A stretch of 64,000 bases of DNA from Azolla caroliniana (Eukaryota; Polypodiophyta): the NCBI GenBank assembly GCA_043228905.1, contig JBHGNT010000009.1, positions 4,712,001-4,776,000 on the forward strand. The letters are read 5' to 3'. Below, piece after piece: positions 44,891 through 57,929 of this stretch; positions within the stretch are counted from its first letter, which is position 1, and each line of letters opens with the position of its first letter. The notes under the pieces are model-generated. The model did not search any database, was not told the DNA's origin, and saw nothing but the letters and a program-made list of their open reading frames with translations. The translations under genes were made by a program, and so were the position numbers.

Positions 44891-46226
44891 TCACATACCA
44901 TAGAAATGTACTTGCAAACCCCAAGTTAAGTACCATTTGGCTCCAACTGTACTTTTACAATGTAAACATATATTTTCTTTCTCAAAATGGTACTTAGCGC
45001 ATAAACAATGATATGTGTGCAAGCATGGTGTAATGATAACATCCATGGCCTCAAACTTGAATCCAAGGCCACAAATACACACCTTCAAATACGAGACACA
45101 ACATACACTATATTAGCAACGATGATATTTTATACAATAGAAGGTCAACTTGTAAAAATATAAACCATTACCTTGATACAATAATTCTTGTAATGGTACT
45201 TTCATTGCAAGTGGGATGCTCAATTACTTCTGGCCATAGAGGATCTAAACCTTTATCTTTTAGACCCTTCATTAAACATGTTAGGTTCTCAGAGTGACTT
45301 TTTAAGGCTGATAACTTATCATCAATTTCAGAACGAGATGACCTCCATGTCTCCAGATCTTTCTTCAATTTTCCCAGTTGAGTGCCCATATTTGTCAGCT
45401 CCTTCTTCAACTCCTCTTTCAACACATCGCTTTCAGAATGTTGGATTGTTGCTATTGTCCATTCGTATGTATTCGATATAGATGTGAATTGTTTCTTTGC
45501 CACCATCTCACTAGATGAAACTTCTTCCAAATCGGTGAGCAGCGCTTGCATTCTTGTTTGCATGGAAGCTATGCAACGCAACAATCATTGTTCATGCTTT
45601 TCTGTCAGTGTAGCTCTTTCTTTTGCAATCTGTTTAGTGAACACAGATGTCCTAGCCGGGATTTCAATGTGAGAGGTACCCTCAGACTTCATAGTAGTGT
45701 TTGGTACTTGAGGATCCTCTATAATGTGATGATCGATGATGAGCAAAATCTTCCCAATCAGCTTCAATGCCACCATGGAGTTCACATGCAAATGCACGTG
45801 CAAAAACAGTTCCTACCTCATTGTTTAGGATATGTTTTGTATCATAAACTTGTTCATATCGTGACTTTAGTTCAGTGAGATAATCCTTCTTCAATTGAGT
45901 GAGGTGAAAACCTCTCCTTGTCTCCGGTTGTGATGAGCTCCATGTTTTGATCATCCACATGTCTAGGTCTTCATAAGTGTCAGGTCGTGCACGAAGGAAA
46001 TATCCCCCCATCCTAACTTTCTACCTCGAAGGATGTTTGTGAACATCTTCTTGCTCTGAGATGTTGACAACTTAAACCTCCCTCTAGTGGGGGTCATCGT
46101 ACTTTCTTTGATGGGGGTCCTTTTTCTTTCTTTGCATGGTGTGTTGACATTTTCTTTGACCATTTTCTTCTTCGTGGGTGTCTTCCTTGTCATTTGAGTC
46201 CTATCTCTCTTCTTCACCTCACACAC
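44891..46226 (-). pseudogene. Broken coiled-coil / RING-like zinc-finger gene, family unknown
   Basis: Minus-strand fragments form one decayed gene. 46226-45963: basic start rich in Lys/Thr/Arg. 46011-45682, in another frame after a G-run: 'ETRRGFHLTQLKKDYLTELK'. 45803-45585 and 45584-45168: a Glu/Lys-rich coiled coil with 'EELKKELTNMGTQLGKLKKD'. 45088-44891: a final segment with C-x-C, PCLHTYHCLC and ICLHC, a RING- or PHD-like Cys/His spacing, ending near a Trp-rich tail. Frameshifts and stops separate the parts, although some breaks could be introns. I do not recognise the family. Its position inside a block that interrupts the satellite suggests it arrived with a mobile element. Confidence 0.5.
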
Positions 46227-47667
46227 ACAACAATAGTAAATAACAATAGATCAATCACAACTGTCTTTTTTATCATATGATTAAATCACGCATAATAAGA
46301 ATAACAATGAGACATAACAACCCTAAACATACTTCAAGTTGGCTCAAAAACAAGATTCATGCATGTAGAAGTCTCTCTTGAAAGTGCACATATTAGGAGG
46401 AAAGACAAAAACATCAGCAACAAAGATAAAACTTACAACATAATGTTAAATCCCGATACACAACATACACATGATAAACCATGGAAAATCATTGCAACAT
46501 ACCATCATAGAACCATCTTCCAATATGTCAACATGTACCAAATTCTAAATCATGCAATAAATGACATATGCATGTAAAACACTCTCAATTTCAAGCATAT
46601 GCATGTACAAGTATCTCAAATGATCAAGGGAGAACAACACGAACAACAACAACAAAACCCTAACATGTAGCAGAATGTGAAGGTAAGCCTAAAGCAAGAT
46701 TACCTTTTCAGATGTCGTTAGGGTTGCAGATACTAGGATTACCTTTCTGAAGTCCTTGTAGAGGGGATACGTTTGAAGCACGGGTTGCAAGCAAACAAAC
46801 ACACTAGGTAGAGGGAACACAACGACTTGAGAACACCTGGAGGTAGAGCAAAGCAGAGGTCACAACCAACAGAGGGGACATGACCAACAGAGTAGAGGTC
46901 GATGTCGTTAGGACACGGTGAGCACAGAACACCTCACAGTGAGGGAGAACAAGGTCAACAGAGGGAGAGAGAACATGGCCAACCCTAGAGAGGTTGAAAG
47001 ACCTGTGTAGAATGTGGAAGATAGACAAAGAGGGGGAGAGGAGGTACGAACGATGAGCAATGACGCGCTTGGAGTCTGCAAAGACCTGTGCAGAAGGTGG
47101 AAGAGAGAGCTAGAGAGGGGGAGAGGAGGTACGAACGACGAGCAGTGATGCACTTGGAGTCTGCAGAGACTTGTACAGAAGGTGGAAGAGAGACAAAGAG
47201 GGGGAGAGGAGGTACGAACCTCGGGAATCAGCGAGTAGAAGGGGGAAGGAGAGAGAGAGAGGGAGAGAGAGAGGGAGAGAGACTAGCTGACTAACTAACA
47301 ATTCGAGATGAACATAAGTGCCAAGAGACAGAGCGAGAGAGAGACATACTTACTATATTCATAATTGAGTCACTACTTGAGATCTTGTACAGTTAAGATC
47401 TCCATACATCATTACCTAGGACTGTGACCCAACAATCTCAAATGAACTAGACAGTTGGACACAAACATAAGTTATAATTGTGGAAGGATATGCAATGTTT
47501 TTTTCATATTTAAAATCCATTTTCATTGAACGTGACTTTTAATTTTAGCACAAAATATGCTCAACGTTTTAAACCCAAATATTGGATTATTTATCTTTCC
47601 TCCTCATCGAATTAGTACTAAAATTTTGGCCAAAAGTTGGTACACCATAGCATGCTTTCACCCTACG
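46227..47667. other. Non-coding flank of the RING-like pseudogene
   Basis: Contains aacaacaacaacaaaaccctaa (46640-46662), leader-like, then GA-rich DNA with the 84-bp repeat below and a (GA)n patch at about 47249-47285. From 47300 to 47667 it is AT-rich without features; satellite resumes at about 47668. Confidence 0.55.
46999..47222. repeat. ~84-bp tandem repeat, three copies
   Basis: Units begin at about 46999, 47083 and 47168 with gacctgtg.agaa.gtggaag and continue through agagggggagaggaggtacg and a cttggagtctgca block. A partial unit precedes them. Confidence 0.88.
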
Positions 47668-50393
47668 ACATAATCTTACTAGTGTGATTCGATCGACTGA
47701 TATGACGACACAACTATAATCATGATCTCTTAGACCTATTAAATAAATGTTGGCAAGATCTCAACTCTTAAAAAGGCATCCATACTCCAAAGTTAATGAA
47801 ATGATTATTTATCAAATAGTAAAGTAAAGTCACACAAATGATATTTGTGATAATGTTATGATTTCATCCAACCTACCGGATTTGAACCAGTGATGTAAGG
47901 ATTACAACATTTCAACTACAATCCTCCACTCTACCAACTGAGCTAAGGTTGGGTTTCAAGAATATCATTGTCACATAATCTTACTAGTGTGATTCTATCG
48001 ACTGATATGACGATGCAACTATAGTCATGAGCTCTTAGACCTATTAAGCTAAATGTTGGCAAGATCTCAACTCTTAGAATAGCATCCATACTCCAAAGTT
48101 AATAAAATGATTATTTATCAAATACTAAAGTAGAGTCAGACAAATGATGTTTGTGATAATGTTTTGATTACATCCAACTTACCATTTTTGAACCAGTGAC
48201 CTAAGGATTACAACATTTCGACTACAGTCCCCGGCTCTACAGACTAAGCTAAGACTGGGTTTTGATAATATCATTGTGACATAATACTACTTTTATATGA
48301 TCGAGTGATATGATGACGCAACTATAGTCATGAGCTCTTACACCTATTAACTTAAATATTGGCAAGATCTCAACTCTTAGAATAGTACCCATACTCCAAA
48401 GTTAATGAAATGATAGTTTATCAAATAGTAAAGTAGAGTCACACAAAATGTTTGTGATAATGTTTTGATTACATCCAACCTACCGGATTTGAACTAGTGA
48501 TCTAAGGATTACAACATTTCAACTCCAATCCTCCGCTCTACCAACTGAGCTAAGGTTGGGTTTTGATAAAATTAACAAATAATCTTACTAGTTTTATATG
48601 ATCGAGTGATATGACGACGCAACTATAGTCATGAGATGTTAGACCTATTAAGCTAAATGTTCGCAAGATCTCAACTCTTAGAATAGCATCCATACTCCAA
48701 AGTTAATGAAATGATTATTTATCAAATACTAAAGTAGAGTCAGACAAATGATGTTTCTGATAATGTTTTGATTACATCCAACCTACCTTACTTGAACGAA
48801 TGACCTAAGGATTACAACATTTTAACTACAATCCTCCGCTCTACCAACTAAGCTAAGGTTGGGTTTTGATAATCTCATTGTGACAAAATCTTACTAGTTT
48901 TATATGATGGAGTGATATGATGACGCAACTATAGTCATGAGCTCTTACACCTATTAACTTAAATATTGGCAAGATCTCAACTCTTAGAATAACATCCATA
49001 CTCCAAAGTTAATGAAATGATAGTTTATCAAATAGTAAAGTAGAGTCACACAAAATGTTTGTGATAATATTTTGATTACATGCAACCTACCGTATTTGAA
49101 CTAGTGTCCTATGGATTACAACATTTCAACTACAATCCTCCGATCTACCAATTGAGCTAAGGTTGGGTTATGATAAAATTAAGACATAATCTTACTAGTT
49201 TTATACGATCAAGTGATATGGTGACTCAACTATAGTCATGAGCTCTTAGACCTATTTAGCTAAATGTTCGCAAGATCCCAAGTTTTAGAATAACATCTAT
49301 ACTCCAAAGTTAATGAAATGATAGTTTATCAAATAGTAAAGTAGAGTCAGTCAAATGATGTTTATGATAATGTTTTGACTACATCCAACCTATCGTATTA
49401 GAACCAGTGACCTAAGGATTACAACATTTCAATTGCAATCATCCGCTCCACAACTAAGCTAAGGTTGGGTTTTGATAATATCATTGTGACATAATCTTAC
49501 TAGTTTTATATGATCGAGTGATATGATGACGCAACTATAGTCATGAGCTCTTCGACCTATTAAGCTAAATGCTCGCAAGTTCTCAACTCTTAGAATAGCA
49601 TCCATACTCCAAAGTTAAGGAAATGGTTATTGATCAAATAGTAAAGTAGAGTCACACAAATGATGTTTGTGATAATGTTTTTATTACATCAAACCTACCT
49701 TATTTGAACCAATGATCTAAGGGTTACAACATTTCAACTAAAGTCCTCCGCTCTACCAACTGAGCGAAGGTTGGCTTTTGATAATATTATAATCTTAGTA
49801 GTTCTGTATGATCGAGTGATATGGTGACGCAACTATAGTCATGAGCTCTTAAATCTATTAAGCTAAATATTGGCAAGATCTCAACACTTAGAATAGCATC
49901 TATACTCCAAAGTTAATGAAATGATAGTTTATCAAATAGTAAAGTATAGTCACACAAAATGTTTGTGATATTGTTTTGATTACATCCAACCTACCGTATT
50001 TGAACTAGTGACCTAAGGATTACAACATTTCAACTACAGTCCTCCGCTCTACCAACTGAGCTAAGGTTGGGTTTTGATAACATTAAGACATAATCTTACT
50101 GGTTTTATACGATCGAGTGATATGGCGACTCATTGCAAGTTCTCAAGTTTTAGAATAACATCCATACTCCAAAGTTAATGAAATGATAGTTTATCAAATC
50201 GTAAAGTAGAGTCAGTCAAATGATGTTTGTGATAATGTTTTGACTACATCCAACCTACCATATTTGAACCAGTGACCTAAGGATTACAACATTTCAACTA
50301 TAGTCCTCCATTTTACCAACTGAGCTAAGGTTGGGGTTTGATAATATTATTGTGATATAGTCATACTAGTTTCATATGATGGAGTGATATGAT
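47668..50393 (-). repeat. tRNA-Tyr-derived satellite, middle block
   Basis: Nine monomers of about 300 bp. Each has one tRNA-Tyr-like A unit on the minus strand (ending near 47952, 48252, 48560, 48865, 49165, 49470, 49773, 50072 and 50332) and one strongly decayed B relic (ctatagtcatgagctcttag on the plus strand). The monomer also contains an invariant spacer with catccatactccaaagttaa. Many A copies keep the A box TAGCTCAGTTGG and the B box GGTTCAAATCC or variants. Confidence 0.92.
47867..47952 (-). tRNA. tRNA-Tyr(GTA), foldable copy in the satellite
   Basis: Minus strand, 86 nt: acceptor CCAACCT pairs with AGGTTGG, discriminator A; D stem GCTC/GAGT (one G-T wobble); anticodon stem GAGGA/TCCTT; loop TTGTAGA with anticodon GTA; 13-nt intron TTGAAATGTTGTA after G37; T arm ACTGG-TTCAAAT-CCGGT with one wobble. 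This is the plant tRNA-Tyr layout. Function is unproven; the variable region (ACATC) differs from neighbours. Confidence 0.65.
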
Positions 50394-50401
50394 GACACAA
50401 C
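50394..50401. other. hAT target-site duplication, left copy
   Basis: GACACAAC here and again at 53116-53123. Eight bp is the expected length for hAT elements, and the sequence belongs to the satellite. Confidence 0.93.
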
Positions 50402-53115
50402 CATAGAACGTAATATTCGTGTTCGTGGAGGCATCCAAACGTATTCACGAACACGTTTGAAACGGGGAAAATGCGTGGTCCTTTTTTTTGTCCTTTTTTT
50501 GTATGTTTTTTTAAAGAGATGTTGCTTCTTTGTTTCTCTGTGTCGCTTCCTCTCCCCCTCTTCTCTCTGTCTCTCTGTCTCTCTCTCTGCAACTTCGTTG
50601 CAGGCCTTGTCCCAACATCTTCATTGCAACAACTAGAACATACAACTTGCCCAAATATTCCAAATTTGTATGTAAAACAGACTTGCTTCTGTCTTCATCA
50701 GTAAGTCCTCAAATCTCTGTAGCTTTGGCTCTACAATTTTTGTGGAATTTAGGTAATTAAATGGGTAGACAAAAGGGTGAAGAATGGAACCATGTCCTGA
50801 TTCTTAAGAAGCATCCCAAAGGTATGCATGTGGTGCAATGCGGATATTGCAGCCATACTTATGTTGGTGGTCCACAACGGATTAGAGTCCACTTATTGGG
50901 ATTGAGAGGACAAGGAGTGGAGAAATGTAAACATGCAAGTAATGATGTAAAACAACAAATCAAGAGATGAATGGGGATTGCAAGTGAGGAAGTTGTTTCA
51001 AATGTCGATGCACCTATTCGAAATGAAAATCAAAGTATTACTTCTGCATTGATTTCTGAAAATGAAATGCATAATGTATGTCAACCTCAAGCATGTAGTG
51101 AAACAAGGAAAAAAAAGAAATTGGATGCAAGTAGTTCCTTACCAATGGCATGGAATATGCAATTAAGGAAAAATGCAGAAGAGGCAATAGCAAGGTTATT
51201 TTATGCTGAAGATATTCGACATGGAAAAGTAGAAAGTTCATTTTTCCATCATATGCTTAAGGCTGTTGGACAAGTTGGGCCTTCTTTTAAACCACCTTGT
51301 GCGTATCAATTGCGCAATAAGTATTTGAATGTAGAAATTAAATCTGTCGAACACGATTTATCACAAATGAAAGAATATTGGAAAACATATGGATGCACAA
51401 TCGTTAGTGATGGCTGGACTGATACAAGAAATAGAACGATTATTAATGTTATGGCATCATCTATGTATGGCTCAGTATTTTTGAAATCGGTGGACACAAG
51501 CGGTCATGTTAAGATAGGAGAATACATTTTTAACATTTTAAAAGATGTTATTCTCGAAGTTGGACCATTGAATGTAGTGCAAGTTTGTATGGATAACGCT
51601 TCTAATTGTGTGGTGACAGGGGAGATGATAGAAAAAGAGTGGCCATCAATTTTCTATACTAGATGCACATGCCATTGTGTAGATTTATTATTTGAGGATA
51701 TCGCCAAATTGGCTTGGATTGATAACACTTTGCGATCAACTATGAAGATTACCGTTTTCATAACTAGAAAACAAAATGTTTTGGCAATGTTTCGAAGTTT
51801 TAGTGAGAAAGAATTGCTTAAACCTTCTAATACAAGGTTTGCATATAGTTTTATTGTTCTTTCGAATTTGCTAGATGAGATAGTATATGGTGGTTTGAGA
51901 AGAATGATGGTTAGTGAACAATGGGGCAAATGGAAGGGATCTAGAACAAAGAAGGTTGAGGAGATAGTTACAATTATTTTTGATGCTAGATTTTGGTCAA
52001 ATGTGAAGATGATAGTGACATTACGCGTACCAATTTTGAAACTACTTCGTTTAGCAGATAGGGAGGGTGCTACTATGGGATTAATTTATGATCTTACGCA
52101 ACAAATGATCAAAGAAATAAATAATATGTCTTTGATAGAAATTGATCCTATGAAACTTGATGAAATCAAACTGTGTTGCAGAAATAGATGGTCAATGTTG
52201 CAATCTCCATTACATCTTACAGGGTATGTTTTGCATCCAATATGGACTGGAAATGGTCAAGAAATAAATAATAAGCTAAATACTAGTTGGATGACAACAA
52301 TCATGCGTTATGCTAGTGGCAATCAAGTTTTGCAAGATGCCTTGATAGATCAGTTTTATGCTTATAGAAAATAGACATGCTATATGTTTCGTCTTCCATT
52401 TGCAAAGGATTTAAATAGAATGAAAAATCCAATTATGCGGTGGGAGACATTTGGAACAACTACTCCCAATTTGATGAAACTCGCAATTCGTGTGCTCTCA
52501 CAAGGTTCTAGTGCATCTCCATGTGCAAGGAATTGGAATACATTTTCTCTCATACATACAAGAAGAAGAAACATGTTATCCCCATGCCATGTGGAGAAAT
52601 TAGTGTACTTGCACACTAATTTACGGCTTCTCAAGGGATCAAAGAAAGAGGTTACACCCCATTGGAAATTACAATGGAAATGGTTGATAAAGAGGAAGAT
52701 GCTGAAAGGTTATTGAACTTGCAAAAGGAGCGAGAAATTTTACATACTGAAAATTAAAATGATATCCGCAATAGTATGCGAGATGAGGACATTGAAGACA
52801 CTTATAAGGCAAATTCTAGTGAGAGTCCTCAAACAAATTACTCCGTCAATTGAACTAGTAGAATTTTTTGTTAGTGTCATATTTTCTTCATATTCTCGAA
52901 TATAAGCTTTATGAGTTTTTAAATGTTTGATGATAGTTTATAATGACATAGTCCACTTGTTGGGATTGAGAATAAATCAATATATAATATAGACCATATT
53001 CAATCCAATCCAACGTGTCAATCCAATCCAACTTGGAGATGATTTACCACACACACGTATAATTGAATCATTCGCGAACGTGAATGCACGTATGATACGT
53101 ATGGTTCATTCTATG
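50402..53115 (+). mobile_element. hAT DNA transposon, complete, inserted in the satellite
   Basis: 2714 bp. Ends CATAGAAC... and ...TTCTATG form a short terminal inverted repeat, flanked by perfect 8-bp duplications. Inside is one plus-strand transposase frame with BED zinc finger, DUF659-type core and a hAT dimerisation-like end. The left end carries a perfect 10-bp inverted repeat (CGTGTTCGTG at 50418-50427, CACGAACACG at 50446-50455), and the right end has related cgcgaacgtg, probably subterminal transposase sites. Removing the element restores a normal satellite monomer. Confidence 0.95.
50761..52716 (+). pseudogene. hAT transposase, two in-frame stops
   Basis: One frame of about 651 codons, interrupted only by TGA at 50968-50970 and TAG at 52372-52374. 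The N-terminal BED finger has CGYC near residue 29 and a His...Cys pair. 'TYGCTIVSDGWTDTRNRTII' begins the DUF659/RNase H-like core, with acidic residues in SDGW and 'VCMDNASN'. 'CTCHCVDLLFEDI' follows. The end has SSASPCARNWNTFS, the hAT C-terminal dimerisation signature. The start is the ATG of the BED segment, preceded by a possible intron acceptor. With only two changes from open it is a young copy; the first stop could still allow a truncated product from the ATG at 50971. Confidence 0.92.
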
Positions 53116-55005
53116 GACACAACTATAGTCATGAGCTGTTAGACCTATTAAGCTAAATATTGGCAAGATCTCAACTCTTAGAATAGCATACATACTCCAA
53201 AGTTAATGAAATGACTATTTATCAAATAGTAAAGTAGACTCACACAAAATGTTTGTGATAATATTTTGATTACATCCAACCTGCCTTATTTGAACCAATG
53301 ACCTAAGGGTTACAACATTTCAACTACAATCCTTTGCTCTACCAACTAAGCTAAGGTTGGGTTTTGATAATATTATTGTCAAATAATCATACTAGTTTTA
53401 TATGGTGAAGTGATATGAGGACACAACTATAGTCATGAGATGTTAGACCTATTAAGCTAAATATTGGCAAGATCTCAACTCTTAGAATACCATCCATACC
53501 CCAAAGTTAATGAAATGATAGTTTATCAAATAGTAAAGTAGAGTCACACAAAATGTTTGTGCTAATGTTTTGATTACATCCAACCTAGCGTTTTTGAACT
53601 AGTGACCTAAGGATTACAACATTTAAACTACAATCCTCCGCTCTACCAACTGAGCTAAGGTTAGTTTTGGATAAAATTATAACCTAATCTTACTAGTTTT
53701 ATATGATCGAATGATATGATGACACAAATATAGTCATGACCTCTTAGACCTATTAAGCTAACTGTTCACAAGTTCTCAAATCTTAGAATGAGGTCAGACC
53801 TATTAAGCTAACTGTTCACAAGTTCTCAAATCTTAGAATATCATTCATACTCCAAAGTTAATGAAATGACTATTTATCAAATAGTAAAGTAGAATCAGAC
53901 AAACGATGTTTGTGATAATGTTTTGATTACATCCAACCTACCTTATTTGAACCAATGACCTAAGGATTACAACATTTCAAATACAATCCTCCGCTCTACC
54001 AACTAAGCTAAGGTTGGGTTTTGATAATATTATTGTGAAATAATCATACTAGTTTTATATGGTGGAGTGATATGATGACACACCTATAGTCATGAGATGT
54101 TAGACCTATTAAGCTAAATATTGGCAAGATCTCAACTCTTAGAATAGCATCCATACCCCAAAGTTAATGAAATGATAGTTTATCAAATAGTAATGTAGAG
54201 TGACAAAAAATGTTTATGAACAAGTTTTGATTTCAAGTAACCTACAAGATTTGAACCAGGGACCTAAGGATTACAACATTTAAACTACAATGCTCCCCTC
54301 TACCAACTAAGCTAAGGTTGGTTTTGGATAAAATTATGACGTGATCTTACTAGTTTTATATAATCGAGTGATAAGACGACACAAATATAGTAATGAGCTC
54401 TTCGAGATATTAAGCTAAATGCTCGCATGTTCTCAACTCTTAGAATAGCATTCATACTCCAAAGTTAATGAAATAATTATTTATCAAATAGTAAAGTAGA
54501 GTCAGACAAACAATGTTTGTGATGATGTTTTAATTACATCCAACCTACCTTATTTGAGCCAATGACCTAAGGATTACAATATTTCAACTACAATCCTCAG
54601 CCCTACCAACTAAGCCACGGTTAGGTTTTGATAATATCATTGTGACATAATCTTACAAGTTTTATATGATCTATTGATACGATGACGCAACTATAGTCAT
54701 GAGCTCTTAGACCTATTAAGCTAAATATTGGCAAGATCTCAACACTTAGAATAGCACCCATACTCCAAAGTTAATGAAATGATAGTTTATTAAATAGTAA
54801 ACTAGAGTTACACAAAATGTTTGTGATAATGTTTTAGTTACATCCAACCTACCGTATTTGAACTAGTGACCTAGAGATTACAACATTTTAACTACAGTCC
54901 TCCGCTCTACCAACTGAGCTAAGGTTGGTTTTGGATAAAATTATAACCTAATTTTACTAATTTTATATAATCGAGGGATATGACAATGCAAATATAGTCA
55001 TGAGC

Positions 55006-55200
55006 GCTTAGACCTATTAAGCTAAATGTTCGCAAGTTCTCAACCCTTAGAATGGCATCCATACTCCAAAGTTAATGAAATTGCTATTTATCAAATAGCT
55101 TAGACCTATTAAGCTAAATGTTCGCAAGTTCTCAAACCTTAGAATGGCATCCATACTCCAAAGTTAATGAAATTGCTATTTATCAAATAGTAAAGTACAG
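55006..55200. repeat. 97-bp direct duplication inside a monomer
   Basis: About 55006-55103 and 55104-55200 are the same sequence with a couple of differences (cttagacctattaagctaaa to tatttatcaaatag). A similar ~50-bp duplication lies at about 53743-53838. Confidence 0.88.
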
Positions 55201-56752
55201 TCACACAAATCATGTTTGTGATAATGATTTGATTACATCCCACCTACCTTATTTGAACCAATGACCTAAGGATTAGAACATTTCAACTACAATCCTCCGC
55301 TCTACCAACTAAGCTACGGTTGGGTTTTGATAATATTATTGTGAAATAATCATACTAGTTTTATATGGTGGAGTGATATGATGACAGACCTATAGTCATG
55401 AGATGTTAGACCTATTAAGCTAAATATTGGCAAGATCTCAACTCTTAGAATACCATCCATACCCCAAAGTTAATGAAATGATAGTTTATCAAATAGTAAA
55501 GTAGAGTCACACAAAATGTTTGTGCTAATGTTTTGATTACATCCAACCTAGCGTATTTGAACTAGTGACCTAAGGATTACAACATTTAAACTACAATCCT
55601 CTGCTCTACCAACTGAGTTAAGGTTGGTTCACAATAAAATTATGACCTAATCTTACTAGTTTTATATGATTGAGTGATATGACGACGCAAATATAGTCAT
55701 GAGCTCTTAGACCTATTAAGCTAAATGCTCGCATGTTCTCAACTCTTAGAATACCATCCATACTCTAAAGTTAATGAAACGACTATTTACCAAATACTAA
55801 AGAGTCAGACAAACGATGTTTGTGATAATGTTTAGATTACATCTAACCTACCTTATTTCAACCAATGACCTACGGATTACAACATTTCAACTAAAATCGT
55901 CCGCTCTACCAACTAAGCTAAGGTTGGGTTTTGATAATATTATTTTGAAATATTCATACTAGTTTCAATTGATGGAGTGATATGATGACACAACTATAGT
56001 CATGAGTTGTTAGACCTATTAAGTTAAATATTGGCAAGATCTCTACTCTTAGAATAGCATCCATACTCCAAAGTTAATGAAATGATAGTTTATCAAATAG
56101 TAAAGTAGAGTCACACAAAATGTTTGTGATAATGTTTTGATTACATCCAACCTACCGGATTTGAAGCTGTGACCTAAGTATTACAACATTTCAACTACAG
56201 TCCTCCGGTCTACCAACTGAGCTAAGGTTGGTCTTGGATAAAATTATGACGTAATCTTACTAGTTTTATATGAACGAGTGATATTACAACGCAAATACAG
56301 TCATGAACTCTTAGACCTATTAAGCTAAAGGTTCGCAAGTTCTCAATTATTAGAATAGCATCCATCCTCCAAATTTAATGAAATGATTATTTATCATATA
56401 GTAAAATTGAGTCAAACAAACCATGTTTGTGAGGATGTGTTGATTACTAGCAACCTACCTCCTTTGAACCAATGACCTAAGAATTACAACATTTTAACCA
56501 CAATCCTCAACCGTACCAACTAAGCTACGATTGGGTTTTGGTAATATCATTGTGACATAATCTTACAAGTTTTATATGATCGAGTGATATGATGACGCAA
56601 CTATAGTCATGAGGTCTTAGACTTATTAAGCTAAATATTGGCAAGATCTGAACACTTAGAATAGCATCCATACTCCAAAGTTAATGAAATGATAGTTTAT
56701 CAAACAGTAAACTAGAGTTACACAAAATGTTTGTGATAATGTTTTGGTTACA

Positions 56753-56838
56753 TCCAACCTACCGGATTTGAACCAGTGACCTAAGGATGACAACATTTAA
56801 ACTACAGTCCTCCGCTCTACCAACTGAGCTAAGGTTGG
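56753..56838 (-). tRNA. tRNA-Tyr(GTA), best-preserved copy in the satellite
   Basis: Minus strand, 86 nt. Acceptor CCAACCT/AGGTTGG, all seven pairs; T8 A9; D stem GCTC/GAGC perfect, loop AGTTGGTA; anticodon stem GAGGA/TCCTT (G-T at 27-43, as in plant tRNA-Tyr); loop CTGTAGA, anticodon GTA; 13-nt intron TTTAAATGTTGTC after G37; T arm ACTGG-TTCAAAT-CCGGT. A box TAGCTCAGTTGG and B box GGTTCAAATCC fit Pol III. CAA lies just upstream, as in many plant tRNA genes, and a TTTT lies about 30 nt downstream. Best candidate for a working gene. Confidence 0.75.
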
Positions 56839-57929
56839 TTTTGGATAAAATTATGACCTAATGTTACTAGTTTTATATAATCGAGGGATATGACAATGCA
56901 AATATAGTCATGAGCGCTTACACCTATTAAGCTAAATGTTCGCAAGTTCTCAACGCTTAGAATGGCATCCATACTCCAAAGTTAATGAAATTGCTATTTA
57001 TTAAATAGTAAAGTACAGTCACACAAATCATGTTTGTGATAATGATTTGATTACATCCAACCTACCTTATTTGAACCAATGACCTAAGGATTACAACATT
57101 TTAACTACAGTCGTCCGCTCTAACAACTGACCTAAATTGGGCTATATGATCAAGTGATATCATGACGCAATTATAGTCATGAGCTATTACGCCTATTAAG
57201 TTAAAGATTGGCAATATCTCAACTCTTAGAATATCGTCCATACTCCAAAGTTAATGAAATGATAGTTTATCAAATAGTAAAGTAGACTGAAACATAACGT
57301 TTGTGATAATGTTTTGATTACGTCCAACCTACTGTATTTGAACTAGTGACCTAAGCATTACGAGATTTCAACTACAATCCATCGCTCTACAAACTGAACT
57401 AAGGTTGGTTTTTGATAAATTTATGACATAATCTTACTAGTTTTATATGATCGAGTGATATGATGACGCAACTATAGTCAGGAGCTCCTAGACCTATTAA
57501 ACTAAATGTTCGCAAGTTCTACCCTCTTAGAATAACATCCATAATCCAAAATTAATGAAATAGTTATTTATCAAATAGTAAAGTAGAGTCAGACAAACGA
57601 TGTTCGTGATAATGTTTTGATTACATCCAACCTACCTTATTTGAATCAATGACCTCAGGATTACAACATTTCAACTACAATACTCAGCTCTACCAATTAA
57701 GCTAAGGTTGGATTTTGATAATATCATTGTGACATAATCTTACTAGTTTTATATTATCGAGTGATATGATGACGCAACTATAGTCAGGAGCTCTTAGACC
57801 TATTAAGTTAAATATTGGCAAGATCTCAACTCTTAGAATAGCATCCATACGCCAAAGTTAATGTAATTATAATTCATCAAATAGTTAAATAGAGTTACAC
57901 AATATGTTTGTGATAATGTTTTGATTAAA

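Noticed and set aside
50471-50704. 77-codon frame upstream of the hAT transposase
   Set aside because: Low-complexity Phe/Leu/Ser reading of a T/CT-rich leader inside the element's left end.
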